NCBI RefSeq assembly: GCF_043195105.1 | Contig: NZ_JBAFWO010000003.1 | Length of the DNA stretch: 64,000 bases | Direction: 5' to 3' (one strand) | Origin: NCEH01 sp002257205 | GTDB lineage: Bacteria; Pseudomonadota; Alphaproteobacteria; Rhizobiales; Xanthobacteraceae | Part shown: positions 33,251 through 41,758 of the stretch, in pieces | How the letters are laid out: every line of letters starts with the position of its first letter | How positions within the stretch are numbered: the stretch's first letter is position 1 | Notes under the pieces: generated by a model | What the model was told of the DNA's origin: nothing | The model's database searches: none | The model's input: only the letters and a program-made list of their open reading frames with translations | Made by a program: the position numbers and the translations under genes

Positions 33251-36200
33251 ATGCTCAGTTTCTTGACTGTGGCGGACGATCGCAAAAGCATCGATGCAGA
33301 TCCCGCCGGGACGTCGCGACCGGGCCAGCGGCTGTCACGCGTCACGGGGCTCGCCGGCGCCCTGATGGCCGGCGCAGCGGCGACCGGTCTCTCGCTGGTC
33401 TCCGTCACCCCGGCGACCGCGCAGAACGTATGCCTCACCCCGGCCTGCATCGCCGCGCAGAGTAGCGGCCAAATTGGCGCGCTTTCGGCTTTCTCGACCT
33501 TGCTTAACACGGCGGAAAGCCAAGCCTTCCTGCAAGCTGTGATGGCAAAAGATGTCGAGATCTACTTCAGCTCGACCTATGATCAGAAGAATCTCGCGGT
33601 GCAGAATTCCATCGACGCCTTCGTGCCGAACGGCGTTTCCGCGAACGTGTGGAACATGGTGAATACGCCGCTCGGCCCCACCATGGCGCAGAACGCGACC
33701 AACAATCAGTTGCCCGCCAGTGTCGGCAACCTGCTCAATGTGGTGCTGAACGATACGCTGCAGGTCGGCCCACTAAAAAGCGCATATGCCGCTACCAATA
33801 TCTACGGCATCGCCTATCAATATAACGTTCCCGGAAGCGTCGGCGACCCGCGCCCCTTCCTGACCTCGCCGAGCATAGCGGCAAACCCCTGGACGACGGG
33901 CCAGGCGGACGCCAATTCGCTCACCGGCCCGGCCTCTCAGGCCCAGCAATGGATCGACAACACCGCCTCCCCCGCCTTTCCCAGCGGCCATTCCTCCGCC
34001 GGGAACAGCACGGCGCTGACCTACGCCTGGATGATGCCGGAACAATATCAGGCCCTGCTGGTAGCCGCTCAGGAATTCGGGCTCAGCCGCAACATCCTGG
34101 GCGTGCATTACCCCACCGATGTGATCGGCGGGCGCATCGCGGCGATGTATAATCTGGTGCAATTGCTCGCCAACAATCCCGACTATTCCAGCAATTTCTT
34201 CGAGGTCGCGACCGCCGCATCGGCGGAGCTGCACGTCCAGCTCGGCAGCGCGCTCGCAGTGCCCTATGCCGGTTGCGCCGGAAACGTGGCGAGCTGCATC
34301 GCGGGAGGGATGTTCCCCAGCGCCGCCGCCTTCAGCGAGGCCCGCCAGCAATATATCTCCTCCATCACCTACGACCTGCCTTCCGTCGGCTCCACCACCG
34401 ACGCGCCGATCGTTCCGGTGAATGCCGAATTGCTGATCTCCACCCGTTTTCCCTATCTGTCGCAGGACCAGTGGCGCGACGTGCTTGCGACCACGGAACT
34501 GCCCTCCGGCGCGCCGCTGGACGACCACCAGACCGGCTGGGCGCGACTTGATTTGTATTCCGCAGCCGGCGGCTACGGCGCCTTCAACCAGAACGTGACC
34601 GTCACCATGAATGCCGCGGCCGGCGGCTATAACGCCATCGACGTGTGGAGCAACGACATTTCCGGCACGGGCGGGCTCACCAAGCTCGGCACCGGAACGC
34701 TCGTGCTCGCGGGCACCGACACCTATACCGGCGGCACCGTGGTGGGCGGCGGCACGCTCGCCGTCACCGGCTCCATCATTGGCGATCTCTCCATTCTGGC
34801 GGGCGCGAATTTCGTGAGCGCGGGTGGCTATAGCGTCGCGGCGAATGCGCAATTGCTCAATTCCGGCACCTTCACCTCGGTAAATGCGCCGCTGTCCAGC
34901 AGCGGCACATTGATCAATGGCGGCGCCCTCGACAGCGCCGTGATCAATTCCGGCACCATGGCCAACCTCGCCGGCGGCACGGTCACGGGCGCGATCACGA
35001 ACAGTGGCGTGCTGACCAATAACGGCACCGTCAAGGGCGACGTCACCAACACCGGAACCTTCAAGGGCACCGGCGTGCTCAACGGCGCCCTGGCCAATTC
35101 CGGCATCGTGGCGCCGGGCAATTCCATCGGCACCCTCACAGTCAACGGCGCCGTCAGCTTTTCCGCCGGCTCCACCTATCAGGCGGAGATCGGCGCGCCG
35201 GGCCAGAGCGACCTGATCGCCGCCACCGGGCCGATCACCATTTCCGGCGCCGCGCTCACCATCATCGCGGGAGTCGGGGCGACACCGCAGCTCGCCAGCT
35301 ACACGCTGCTCACCTCGGGCGCGGGCATCACCGGCGCCTTCGCCAGCGTCAACGACCCGTTCGGTACGGCCTATCCGTTCCTGGACCTGACGACCACGCT
35401 CTCCGGCAACGCGCTCAGCCTGAACGTGGTGGCCGATGCCACCGCCCTCGCCACCGCCGGCCGCACGCCCAATGAGCGCGCGGTGGGTGTCGCGCTCGGC
35501 GCGCTGCCCGCTTCCAACAGCGTGCTGCAAGCCGTGGTCGGGCTGAACGGCGCCACCGCGCCGGCCGCGTTCGACGCCCTCTCGGGACAGATCTACGCCT
35601 CCGCCGCGACGGTGTTGCAGCAGCAATCCCTCTATCTGCGCGAGGCGATCGGCGGGCGCCAGCGGCAAGCCTCCGGCAGTGCAATGCAGGCGGGGCCTCA
35701 GACTTCCCAGCTCGCGCCCGGCCTTGCCGCCACCGCATGGCTCCAGGGTTATGGCGCCTGGGGCAGCACCGACGCCAGCGCCAATACCGCCGGCCTCTCA
35801 CGCTCCATCGGCGGCGTCATCGCCGGCATCGATACGCCGGTGGGCGACGCCTGGCGCCTCGGCATCGCCGGCGGCTACAGCCAATCCACCTATGATGTGG
35901 ATGCCCTCTCCTCCTCCGGCACCAGCGACAATTACGACCTCGCCGCCTATGCCAGCACCCGCTTCAGCGACATCGACCTGCGGCTCGGCGCCGCCTATGG
36001 CTGGCACGATCTGTCCACCAGCCGCACAGTGCTGTTTCCCGGCTTCCTGAACGGCCTTTCTTCCGACAGCAAGGCCGGCACCACGCAGGTGTTCGGCGAG
36101 ATCGCACGGGGGTTTGCCGCTGGCGCCACCCAGTTCGAGCCCTTCGCTGGCCTTGCCTATGTTCATCTGGACATGGACGGCTTCACCGAATCCGGCGGCG

Positions 36201-36550
36201 CGGCGGCGCTCACCTCCGGCGGGCTGACGCAGGACAACAGCTTCGCCACGCTCGGCCTGCGCGTCAGCCAGAGCATGGCCCTCGGCACCGGCACGCTGAC
36301 CGCACGCGGCGGGCTCGCCTGGCAATATGCCTTCGGCGACATCAATCCCGACATAGGCCTTGCCTTCGCGGGCGGCGGCGCGCCGTTCACGGTGAGCGGC
36401 GCCCCCATCGGGCGCAATGCGGCGCTGGTGAATGCGGGGCTCGATTTCCGCGCCACCGCGAACATGGTGCTCGGCATCAGCTATGGCGGGCAATTCTCCG
36501 ACCAGGGCATGGACAATGCGCTCAACGGGCGCCTCGCCATCTCGTTCTGA
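33251..36550 (+). CDS. Autotransporter with PAP2-type acid phosphatase passenger
   Basis: 1099 residues from the ATG at 33251 (GGGAGGG upstream). An extended N-terminus of about 57 residues holds the signal (cleaved after 'SVTPATA'). The passenger contains all three PAP2 motifs: Arg-Pro at 201-202 (GDPRPF), Pro-Ser-Gly-His at 244-247, and Ser-Arg-x5-His-x3-Asp at 279-290. Beta-helical autotransporter repeats follow ('GTGGLTKLGTGTLVLAGTDT', then 'NSGTMANLAGGTV'-type units). The last about 280 residues are the outer-membrane beta-barrel, ending in 'LNGRLAISF'. It should display a haloperoxidase/acid-phosphatase-fold enzyme on the cell surface to hydrolyse phosphomonoesters. Confidence 0.9.
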   Translation: MLSFLTVADDRKSIDADPAGTSRPGQRLSRVTGLAGALMAGAAATGLSLVSVTPATAQNVCLTPACIAAQSSGQIGALSAFSTLLNTAESQAFLQAVMAKDVEIYFSSTYDQKNLAVQNSIDAFVPNGVSANVWNMVNTPLGPTMAQNATNNQLPASVGNLLNVVLNDTLQVGPLKSAYAATNIYGIAYQYNVPGSVGDPRPFLTSPSIAANPWTTGQADANSLTGPASQAQQWIDNTASPAFPSGHSSAGNSTALTYAWMMPEQYQALLVAAQEFGLSRNILGVHYPTDVIGGRIAAMYNLVQLLANNPDYSSNFFEVATAASAELHVQLGSALAVPYAGCAGNVASCIAGGMFPSAAAFSEARQQYISSITYDLPSVGSTTDAPIVPVNAELLISTRFPYLSQDQWRDVLATTELPSGAPLDDHQTGWARLDLYSAAGGYGAFNQNVTVTMNAAAGGYNAIDVWSNDISGTGGLTKLGTGTLVLAGTDTYTGGTVVGGGTLAVTGSIIGDLSILAGANFVSAGGYSVAANAQLLNSGTFTSVNAPLSSSGTLINGGALDSAVINSGTMANLAGGTVTGAITNSGVLTNNGTVKGDVTNTGTFKGTGVLNGALANSGIVAPGNSIGTLTVNGAVSFSAGSTYQAEIGAPGQSDLIAATGPITISGAALTIIAGVGATPQLASYTLLTSGAGITGAFASVNDPFGTAYPFLDLTTTLSGNALSLNVVADATALATAGRTPNERAVGVALGALPASNSVLQAVVGLNGATAPAAFDALSGQIYASAATVLQQQSLYLREAIGGRQRQASGSAMQAGPQTSQLAPGLAATAWLQGYGAWGSTDASANTAGLSRSIGGVIAGIDTPVGDAWRLGIAGGYSQSTYDVDALSSSGTSDNYDLAAYASTRFSDIDLRLGAAYGWHDLSTSRTVLFPGFLNGLSSDSKAGTTQVFGEIARGFAAGATQFEPFAGLAYVHLDMDGFTESGGAAALTSGGLTQDNSFATLGLRVSQSMALGTGTLTARGGLAWQYAFGDINPDIGLAFAGGGAPFTVSGAPIGRNAALVNAGLDFRATANMVLGISYGGQFSDQGMDNALNGRLAISF

Positions 36551-36792
36551 ACCTTCCGCCGGCCAGTCCTTCCGCCCGCGCAAATCTCCGGCGCTGTTTT
36601 CGCTGCGTCGGAGGTTTCATTGCTGATTTGTAATAAATCCGCGCGGACGAGCGGAGACAATCCGGCTTTCCACTCTGGATTTATAATCATTCCATTCATT
36701 TGCACCCGTATTGAGGAACACAAGTGCGGTTGATATGCCATAGCCTGGATTTTTACTGCCGCTAACGCCCGCGCGGCTCCAGGATATTGAGC

Positions 36793-39447
36793 ATGTTGAA
36801 GGTCGTCTGGTTTCAGATTCATTGGTTCCTCGGCGTCACCGCTGGCGTCGTGCTGGCGGTGGTGGGCGTCACCGGGGCCATGCTCTCGTTCGAGGACGAC
36901 ATCCTCGCCGCGCTCAATCCCGGCATCATCACCGTACAGGCCGCGCCCACCGGACCGCTGGCGCCGGACCAATTGCTGGAACGCATCCGCGCCAATGCGC
37001 CGGGCAAGACGCCCACCGCCTTGATGGTTTCGGCGGACCCGACGCGGGCGGCGCGCGTCACCTTCGCCCCGCCGCCGCAGCCGGCCGGTGCACCTGGAGG
37101 GGGGCCCGGCGGGCCGCGTGGCGAAAACCGCTATGTGAGCCCCTATGACGGCACGCTGCTGGGCGATGTTCAGGGCCAGGCATTCTTCCGTTTCGTGATG
37201 CAGGTGCATCGCTGGCTGGCGGCCGGCGATGTCGGCAAGCAGATCGTCGGCGCCTCCACCATCGGCCTGATTGTGCTGTCGCTCTCGGGCCTCTATCTGC
37301 GTTGGCCGCGCCGGGCGCTCGACTGGCGCAACTGGCTGCGGCTGGATTTCGGCCGGAAGGGCCGCAGCTTCCTGTGGGAATTGCATTCGGTCATCGGCAC
37401 CTGGGTGCTGCCCTTCTATCTGCTGGCCTCTCTGACGGGCCTCTATTGGTCCTACGAGTGGTATCGCGGCGCGCTGTTCGACCTCACCGGCACCCCGCGC
37501 CCGGCACAGCAGGGCCCGCGCCCGGCTGGAGCGCCCCCAGCTGGCGCGCCCTCGGGGCCGCAGGCTGGCACACCGCCCGGCGCCGCCCCGGCCATGCCCG
37601 GCGAGCGGGGACCGCGCGAGGGACGTGAGGCGCGCAACGCGGCGCCGCTGAATCTCGCCGTGCTCTGGCCGGCGTTCGTGCGCGAATCCGGCGGCTACAG
37701 CATCGCCACCGTGCGCCTGCCCCAGGGCAATGCGCAGATTCTCACCATCACCTACCAGCCCGTGAACCCGGCCCATGAGCGGGCGAACAACACCCTGGTG
37801 CTGGATGCTGCGGGGCAGGTGCGCGAGCATCGCCGCTACGATGATCTGCCGGCCGGCCAGAAGCTCATGGGCAGCATCTTCCCGCTGCATTCCGGCAGCT
37901 TCTTCGGCTTTACCGGCACGTTGCTGATGATGATCGCGAGCCTGCTGATGCCGCTGTTCGCCATCACCGGCTGGATGCTCTATCTCGACCGCCGCAAAAA
38001 GAAGCGCGCGGCCCGCGCCGCCGCCGCACCGGTGGGAGCGACGCCCGTGAGCGAGGCCGCGCCAGTGCTGGTCGCCTATGCCAGCCAGACCGGCACCGCC
38101 GAGCGCCTCGCCTGGCAAAGCGCGAACGCGCTCCAGGCTGCCGGCCTGCCCGTGACCGTCGCGCCCCTGGCGGGCCTTGCGCCTGATGCCCTGGCGAAGG
38201 CGAAGCGCGCGCTGTTCGTGGTCTCCACCTTCGGCGCCGGCGAGCCACCGGACGCCGCCCGCGCCTTCGCTCGGCGCATGGGCGCGCGGAACGCGCAGGA
38301 CAGGCTGGCGAATCTCGATTACGGCGTTCTGGCGCTCGGTGATCGGTCATACCCGCATTTCTGCGGGTTCGGCGCGGACCTCGATGCCTGGCTGCGCACC
38401 CATGGCGCAACGCCGCTGTTCGACCGTGTCGAGGTGGACATGGAGGATGCGGGCGCGCTGCGCCATTGGCAGCAGCAGCTTGGCACCTTGTCGGGCCTGA
38501 CCACCTTGCCCGACTGGAGCCAGCCCCATTATGAGGATTGGCGCCTCGTCAGCCGCCGCCTGCTCAATGCCGGCAGCGCGGGACTGCCCACCTTCCATCT
38601 CGCGCTGGAACGGGAAAGCGAGGCGGCGAGCTGGGCCGCCGGAGACATCGCCGAAATCGGCCCGCGCCTCGATCTTGAGACCGTGCAATGCACGCTCGAT
38701 GCCCTCAAGCTCGACGGAGACGCGCCGGTCATCCATGGCGGGCAGACCCTGGCTTTGCGCGAGCTGCTGGCGCGCAGCCTGCAACCCGCCGCGCAGGATC
38801 ATCCCGCCGCCAGCGCTCAAGCGCTCGCCGACCGCCTCAAGCCCCTGCCCCATCGCGAATATTCCATCGCCTCCATCCCCGAGGACGGGCGGCTGGAACT
38901 GCTGGTGCGCCAGACCCGCACACCGGAAGGCGGCTATGGCCTCGGCTCCGGCTGGCTAACCCGCCATGCGGCGGACGGCGCGCGGATCGCGCTACGGATC
39001 CGCTCCAATCCCGCCTTCCACGGCCCGGAGGGCGCCCGGCCGCTGATTCTGATCGGCAACGGCACCGGCCTTGCGGGCCTGCGCGCCCATCTCAAGCGGC
39101 GCGTGCGCGCGGGACATGATGCCAATTGGCTGATCTTCGGCGAGCGCAGCCAGCAGCACGATTTCTATTTCCGCGACGAAATCACCGCATGGCAGAGCGC
39201 CGGCGCACTCGCCCGGCTGGATCTCGCCTTCTCCCGCGACCAGGCGGAGCACCTTTATGTGCAGCATCGCCTGAAGGAGGCGGGTCCGGAAGTGGTGCGC
39301 TGGATCGAGGACGGGGCCTCAATCTATGTGTGCGGCAGCCTCCAGGGCATGGCCCCGGCGGTGGACCATGTGCTCAGCGAGCTGATCGGAACCGAGGCGC
39401 TGGAACAGCTCGCCGCGCAGCGCCGCTATTGCCGCGACGTGTATTGA
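36793..39447 (+). CDS. PepSY membrane domain fused to flavodoxin and FAD/NAD(P) reductase
   Basis: 884 residues from the ATG at 36793 (AGGA 8 bases upstream). A PepSY-associated transmembrane region comprises helices near residues 8-30, 145-165, 205-225 and 375-400, with periplasmic loops rich in Pro/Gly and a conserved 'HRWLAAGD' and 'LHSVIGTW' with potential haem-ligand His. A flavodoxin domain starts at 'VLVAYASQTGTAERLAWQ', and a sulfite-reductase-like FAD domain contains 'HREYSIASIPEDG'. The NAD(P) domain has 'LILIGNGTGLAGLRAHL', 'GERSQQHDFYF' and 'YVCGSLQGMA'. It would pass NADPH electrons through FAD and FMN across the inner membrane, probably for iron-siderophore or metal reduction. 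An AT-rich stretch with 'TAATCATTCCATTCATTTG' upstream is weakly Fur-like. Confidence 0.88.
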   Translation: MLKVVWFQIHWFLGVTAGVVLAVVGVTGAMLSFEDDILAALNPGIITVQAAPTGPLAPDQLLERIRANAPGKTPTALMVSADPTRAARVTFAPPPQPAGAPGGGPGGPRGENRYVSPYDGTLLGDVQGQAFFRFVMQVHRWLAAGDVGKQIVGASTIGLIVLSLSGLYLRWPRRALDWRNWLRLDFGRKGRSFLWELHSVIGTWVLPFYLLASLTGLYWSYEWYRGALFDLTGTPRPAQQGPRPAGAPPAGAPSGPQAGTPPGAAPAMPGERGPREGREARNAAPLNLAVLWPAFVRESGGYSIATVRLPQGNAQILTITYQPVNPAHERANNTLVLDAAGQVREHRRYDDLPAGQKLMGSIFPLHSGSFFGFTGTLLMMIASLLMPLFAITGWMLYLDRRKKKRAARAAAAPVGATPVSEAAPVLVAYASQTGTAERLAWQSANALQAAGLPVTVAPLAGLAPDALAKAKRALFVVSTFGAGEPPDAARAFARRMGARNAQDRLANLDYGVLALGDRSYPHFCGFGADLDAWLRTHGATPLFDRVEVDMEDAGALRHWQQQLGTLSGLTTLPDWSQPHYEDWRLVSRRLLNAGSAGLPTFHLALERESEAASWAAGDIAEIGPRLDLETVQCTLDALKLDGDAPVIHGGQTLALRELLARSLQPAAQDHPAASAQALADRLKPLPHREYSIASIPEDGRLELLVRQTRTPEGGYGLGSGWLTRHAADGARIALRIRSNPAFHGPEGARPLILIGNGTGLAGLRAHLKRRVRAGHDANWLIFGERSQQHDFYFRDEITAWQSAGALARLDLAFSRDQAEHLYVQHRLKEAGPEVVRWIEDGASIYVCGSLQGMAPAVDHVLSELIGTEALEQLAAQRRYCRDVY

Positions 39448-39480
39448 GGGGGAGAGCGAGGGGCGGGACGCACCCACCCC

Positions 39481-40101
39481 TCAGTCAAGCACGGCGGCCT
39501 TCAGCAGGCAGACCATGAAGGCTGTGGCCGGCTCCGGGCCGAGGTTGCGGATGACGTGGCGGCGGTCGCAGCGATAGCGCACCGTCTCCCCCGTCTTCGC
39601 GGTCTCGGTCACGCCGTCCACCTCGATCGTGAGCGTGCCCGCTGTCACGGTGAGGCATTCGATGGAGCCGATCTGATGGCCGTCGGACTCCAGCTCACCG
39701 CCCGGCTCGGCGCGGAATTCGTAATATTGCAGCCATTCCACCGTCTTGATCCAGCCGATGATGGAGAGACGGCACAAGCCGTCCTGCGACACCAGGATCG
39801 GCGTTTCGGCGCGGGTCAGCTTCTCGATGAACGGCGCCTCGTCGGAGGCGGCAAGCACGCGCTCCACTGTCATGTCCAGCGCGTGGGAGAGCCGCCAGAC
39901 GGTCGCGAGGGTGGGATTGGTCTCGTTGCGCTCGATCTGGCTGATGATGGATTTCGCCACGCCGGACTGCTCGGAGAGTTCGGACAGCGAGAGATTATAG
40001 GCCTTGCGCAGCCGCTGGATGGTCTTGCCCAATTGGCCGGTCATCGCCTGGGCGCCATCCTCCGGACCCCGCTCGGTGCCCTTCTCCCGCTGCTGCGCCA
40101 T
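39481..40101 (-). CDS. XRE-family regulator with C-terminal cupin
   Basis: 206 residues. After about 20 disordered residues comes a helix-turn-helix (about 25-80: 'LGKTIQRLRKAYNLSLSELS', 'GVAKSIISQIERNETNPTL'). The cupin domain (about 125-200) has 'LESDGHQIGSIECLTVTAGT' and 'GETVRYRCDRRHVIRNLGPE'. This PuuR/SutR-type architecture represses amine, amino-acid or sulfur utilisation genes and responds to a small ligand in the cupin. An AGGG 7 bases before the ATG at 40101 supports the start. A 14-bp palindrome 17 bases upstream is a likely autoregulatory operator. It is downstream of thiD on the same strand but separated by 88 bases. Confidence 0.88.
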   Translation of the reverse strand: MAQQREKGTERGPEDGAQAMTGQLGKTIQRLRKAYNLSLSELSEQSGVAKSIISQIERNETNPTLATVWRLSHALDMTVERVLAASDEAPFIEKLTRAETPILVSQDGLCRLSIIGWIKTVEWLQYYEFRAEPGGELESDGHQIGSIECLTVTAGTLTIEVDGVTETAKTGETVRYRCDRRHVIRNLGPEPATAFMVCLLKAAVLD

Positions 40102-40117
40102 GCCTCATCCCTTTTGC

Positions 40118-40131
40118 CGAACGATCGTTCG
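40118..40131. promoter_or_regulatory. Palindromic candidate operator upstream of XRE-cupin gene
   Basis: CGAACGATCGTTCG is a perfect 14-bp palindrome, centred about 23 bases before the regulator's start codon. XRE-cupin dimers bind such short palindromes, and the location fits autorepression. Binding by this protein is inferred. Confidence 0.5.
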
Positions 40132-40189
40132 CCGCACCGGACGATACTGTGAAAAGCCGGTCGTGCAAGGCGGTTTCGGCGCGATCCGC

Positions 40190-41005
40190 TCAATTGGTCC
40201 AGAGGGCATGGAAATGGTGCACGGGGCCGTGGCCATGGCCCACGTCCAGCTCATCGGCGGCGGCGATGGCGCCGGTGATATAGGCCTTCGCTTCCCGCAC
40301 GGCGCCTTCCAGATCCGCGCCTTTGGCAAGGCCCGCGGCGATGGCGGAGGACAGCGTGCAGCCGGTGCCGTGGGTGTTGCGCGTGGCATGGCGCGGCGCG
40401 GCGAGGCGCAGCATCCCGTCCTGGCTCACCAGCAGGTCGATGCTCTCCGGTCCCGAGCCATGGCCGCCCTTCATGAGCACCGCGCCGCAGCCGAGCGCCA
40501 GCAGCGCCTGGCCCTGCGCCAGCATCTCCGCCTCATCCTGCGCCGGGGGAAGATCCAGCAAAGCCGCGGCCTCGGGCAGGTTGGGGGTGATGAGGGTGGC
40601 GCGCGGCAGCAGCACGTCCTTCAAGGTGGCGATGGCGGCATCCTCCAGCAGACGGGCGCCGGAGGCGGCGACCATCACCGGGTCCAGCACGATGGTGCGG
40701 GCCTGGTGCCGCGCCAGCCCATCCGCCACCGCCACGATCGCCGCCGGGCGCGACAGCATGCCGATCTTCACCGCCGCGACCGCAAGATCGCTGAACACGG
40801 CGTCGATCTGCGCGCCGATGAAGTCCGGCGGCACGTCGTGGATGGCGGTGACGCCCATGGTGTTCTGCGCGGTCAGCGCGGTCAGCACGCTGGCGCCATA
40901 GACGCCGAGGGCGGAGAAGGTCTTCAGATCCGCCTGAATACCGGCGCCGCCGCTGGAATCCGAGCCGGCAATGGTTACGGCGATGGGGATGAGGCTCTGT
41001 GGCAC
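40190..41005 (-). CDS. thiD: Hydroxymethylpyrimidine/phosphomethylpyrimidine kinase
   Basis: 271 residues from a GTG start at 41005, selected because GGAG lies exactly 7 bases upstream and the kinase fold begins at once ('PQSLIPIAVTIAGSDSSGGA'). Further family motifs are 'QADLKTFSALGVYG', 'VLDPVMVAASGARLL', 'VLMKGGHGSGP' and 'NTHGTGCTLSSAIAAGLA' with the anion-hole and catalytic Cys. It phosphorylates HMP and HMP-P in thiamine synthesis. A TPP riboswitch precedes it on the same strand, so it is repressed when TPP is plentiful. Confidence 0.95.
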   Translation of the reverse strand: MPQSLIPIAVTIAGSDSSGGAGIQADLKTFSALGVYGASVLTALTAQNTMGVTAIHDVPPDFIGAQIDAVFSDLAVAAVKIGMLSRPAAIVAVADGLARHQARTIVLDPVMVAASGARLLEDAAIATLKDVLLPRATLITPNLPEAAALLDLPPAQDEAEMLAQGQALLALGCGAVLMKGGHGSGPESIDLLVSQDGMLRLAAPRHATRNTHGTGCTLSSAIAAGLAKGADLEGAVREAKAYITGAIAAADELDVGHGHGPVHHFHALWTN

Positions 41006-41089
41006 GCGGCAGCTCCGACGGGCATCGAGGATGGCGCAGGAAGCCGGAAGATGCGGCACAGATGGGCGACCCAACGGCCGCCCTGCGCG

Positions 41090-41181
41090 ATCTCGGTTTC
41101 CTTCGCCGGCATGATCCGGATCAGGTTCGCGGGTTGGACTGGCCTCTCAGCCCCGCATGATGCGGGACACCCCGACGAGAT
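41090..41181 (-). ncRNA. TPP riboswitch (THI element)
   Basis: Reading the minus strand, the conserved THI sequence is present: P1 half ATCTCG-type stem (41176-41181 with 41090-41095), 'CGGGGTGTCCCGC', the pyrimidine-sensing 'GGGGCTGAGAGG' and the pyrophosphate-sensing 'AACCTGATCCGGATCATGCC'. It lies about 85 bases before the thiD GTG. The interval holds a 7-bp inverted repeat (GCGCAGG/CCTGCGC at 41082-41088 and 41034-41040) that could be the switching stem. There is no T-run, so control of translation initiation is more likely than termination. Confidence 0.93.
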
Positions 41182-41324
41182 GGCTTAGATGTAGAGAACC
41201 CCTGCCCACCCATCAAGCCCGCCCCTCAAGCCCGGCCTGTCCCGAGCGGTCGATCCCCTTGCAAGGGCGCGCCCTTTTCGCCACCTTGGCGCCGCCCCGA
41301 CGGGCCGCGCCAAGGAGAGTTTCC

Positions 41325-41561
41325 GTGATCGTCTTCTTCGTCCAGATCAAATGCCAGCTTGGGAAATCCTATGAGGTGGCCAACGCTTTGGCGGATGCGG
41401 AGATCGCCTCTGAAATCTATTCCACCGCCGGGGATTTCGACCTGCTGGTGAAATTCTATGTGCCCAAGGACACCGACATCGGCCATTTCGTGAACGAGAA
41501 GGTGCAGAAGCTGGAGGGCATCCAGGACACGCGTACCCTCATCACCTTCAAGGCGTTCTGA
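41325..41561 (+). CDS. Stand-alone Lrp/AsnC ligand-binding (RAM) domain protein
   Basis: 78 residues from a GTG at 41325, with AGGAG 7 bases upstream. The sequence 'MIVFFVQIKCQLGKSYEVAN' through 'YSTAGDFDLLVKFYVPKDTD' and 'KLEGIQDTRTLITFKAF' is the alpha/beta effector domain of Lrp/AsnC regulators without the DNA-binding half. Such proteins form octamer-like rings and bind amino acids; they may modulate full-length Lrp regulators. Longer in-frame extensions exist upstream but carry no domain and would run into the TPP riboswitch region on the other strand. Confidence 0.85.
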   Translation: MIVFFVQIKCQLGKSYEVANALADAEIASEIYSTAGDFDLLVKFYVPKDTDIGHFVNEKVQKLEGIQDTRTLITFKAF

Positions 41562-41589
41562 GGCTTCGACCGCCCCACATCCTGAAAAA

Positions 41590-41605
41590 TGTTTCACGTG
41601 AAACA
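41590..41605. other. parS centromere site
   Basis: TGTTTCACGTGAAACA is a perfect 16-bp palindrome identical to the conserved bacterial chromosomal parS sequence bound by ParB. It lies in a 197-bp intergenic gap between the Lrp-domain gene and the chromate transporter genes. parS sites usually cluster near the replication origin, so this window is probably in the origin-proximal part of the chromosome, although no parAB is seen here. Confidence 0.9.
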
Positions 41606-41696
41606 AGGACTTAGCGCGGACGAACAGCGGTTTACTGGCGCTTCTCCGAAGCTCCACGGCGGAAGAAGCCGCGATTTCGGGCGAAGGTTCGCCGGT

Positions 41697-41749
41697 GAAT
41701 TTCGGCGACCCGCCAAAGCGCCGGCAAACCCCGTCCTGCGCCGAAATTC
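41697..41749. repeat. 11-bp perfect inverted repeat downstream of chromate transporter genes
   Basis: GAATTTCGGCG (41697-41707) and CGCCGAAATTC (41739-41749) are exact inverted copies separated by 31 bases, just past the stop codon of the second chromate-transporter gene. No T-run follows on either side, so it is not a classical terminator. It shares the gap with parS. Confidence 0.6.
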
Positions 41750-41758
41750 GTTTCGATC

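Noticed and set aside
33773..35668. Minus-strand frame opposite the PAP2 autotransporter
   Set aside because: Gly/Arg/Ala-rich antisense of a repetitive passenger; no independent support.
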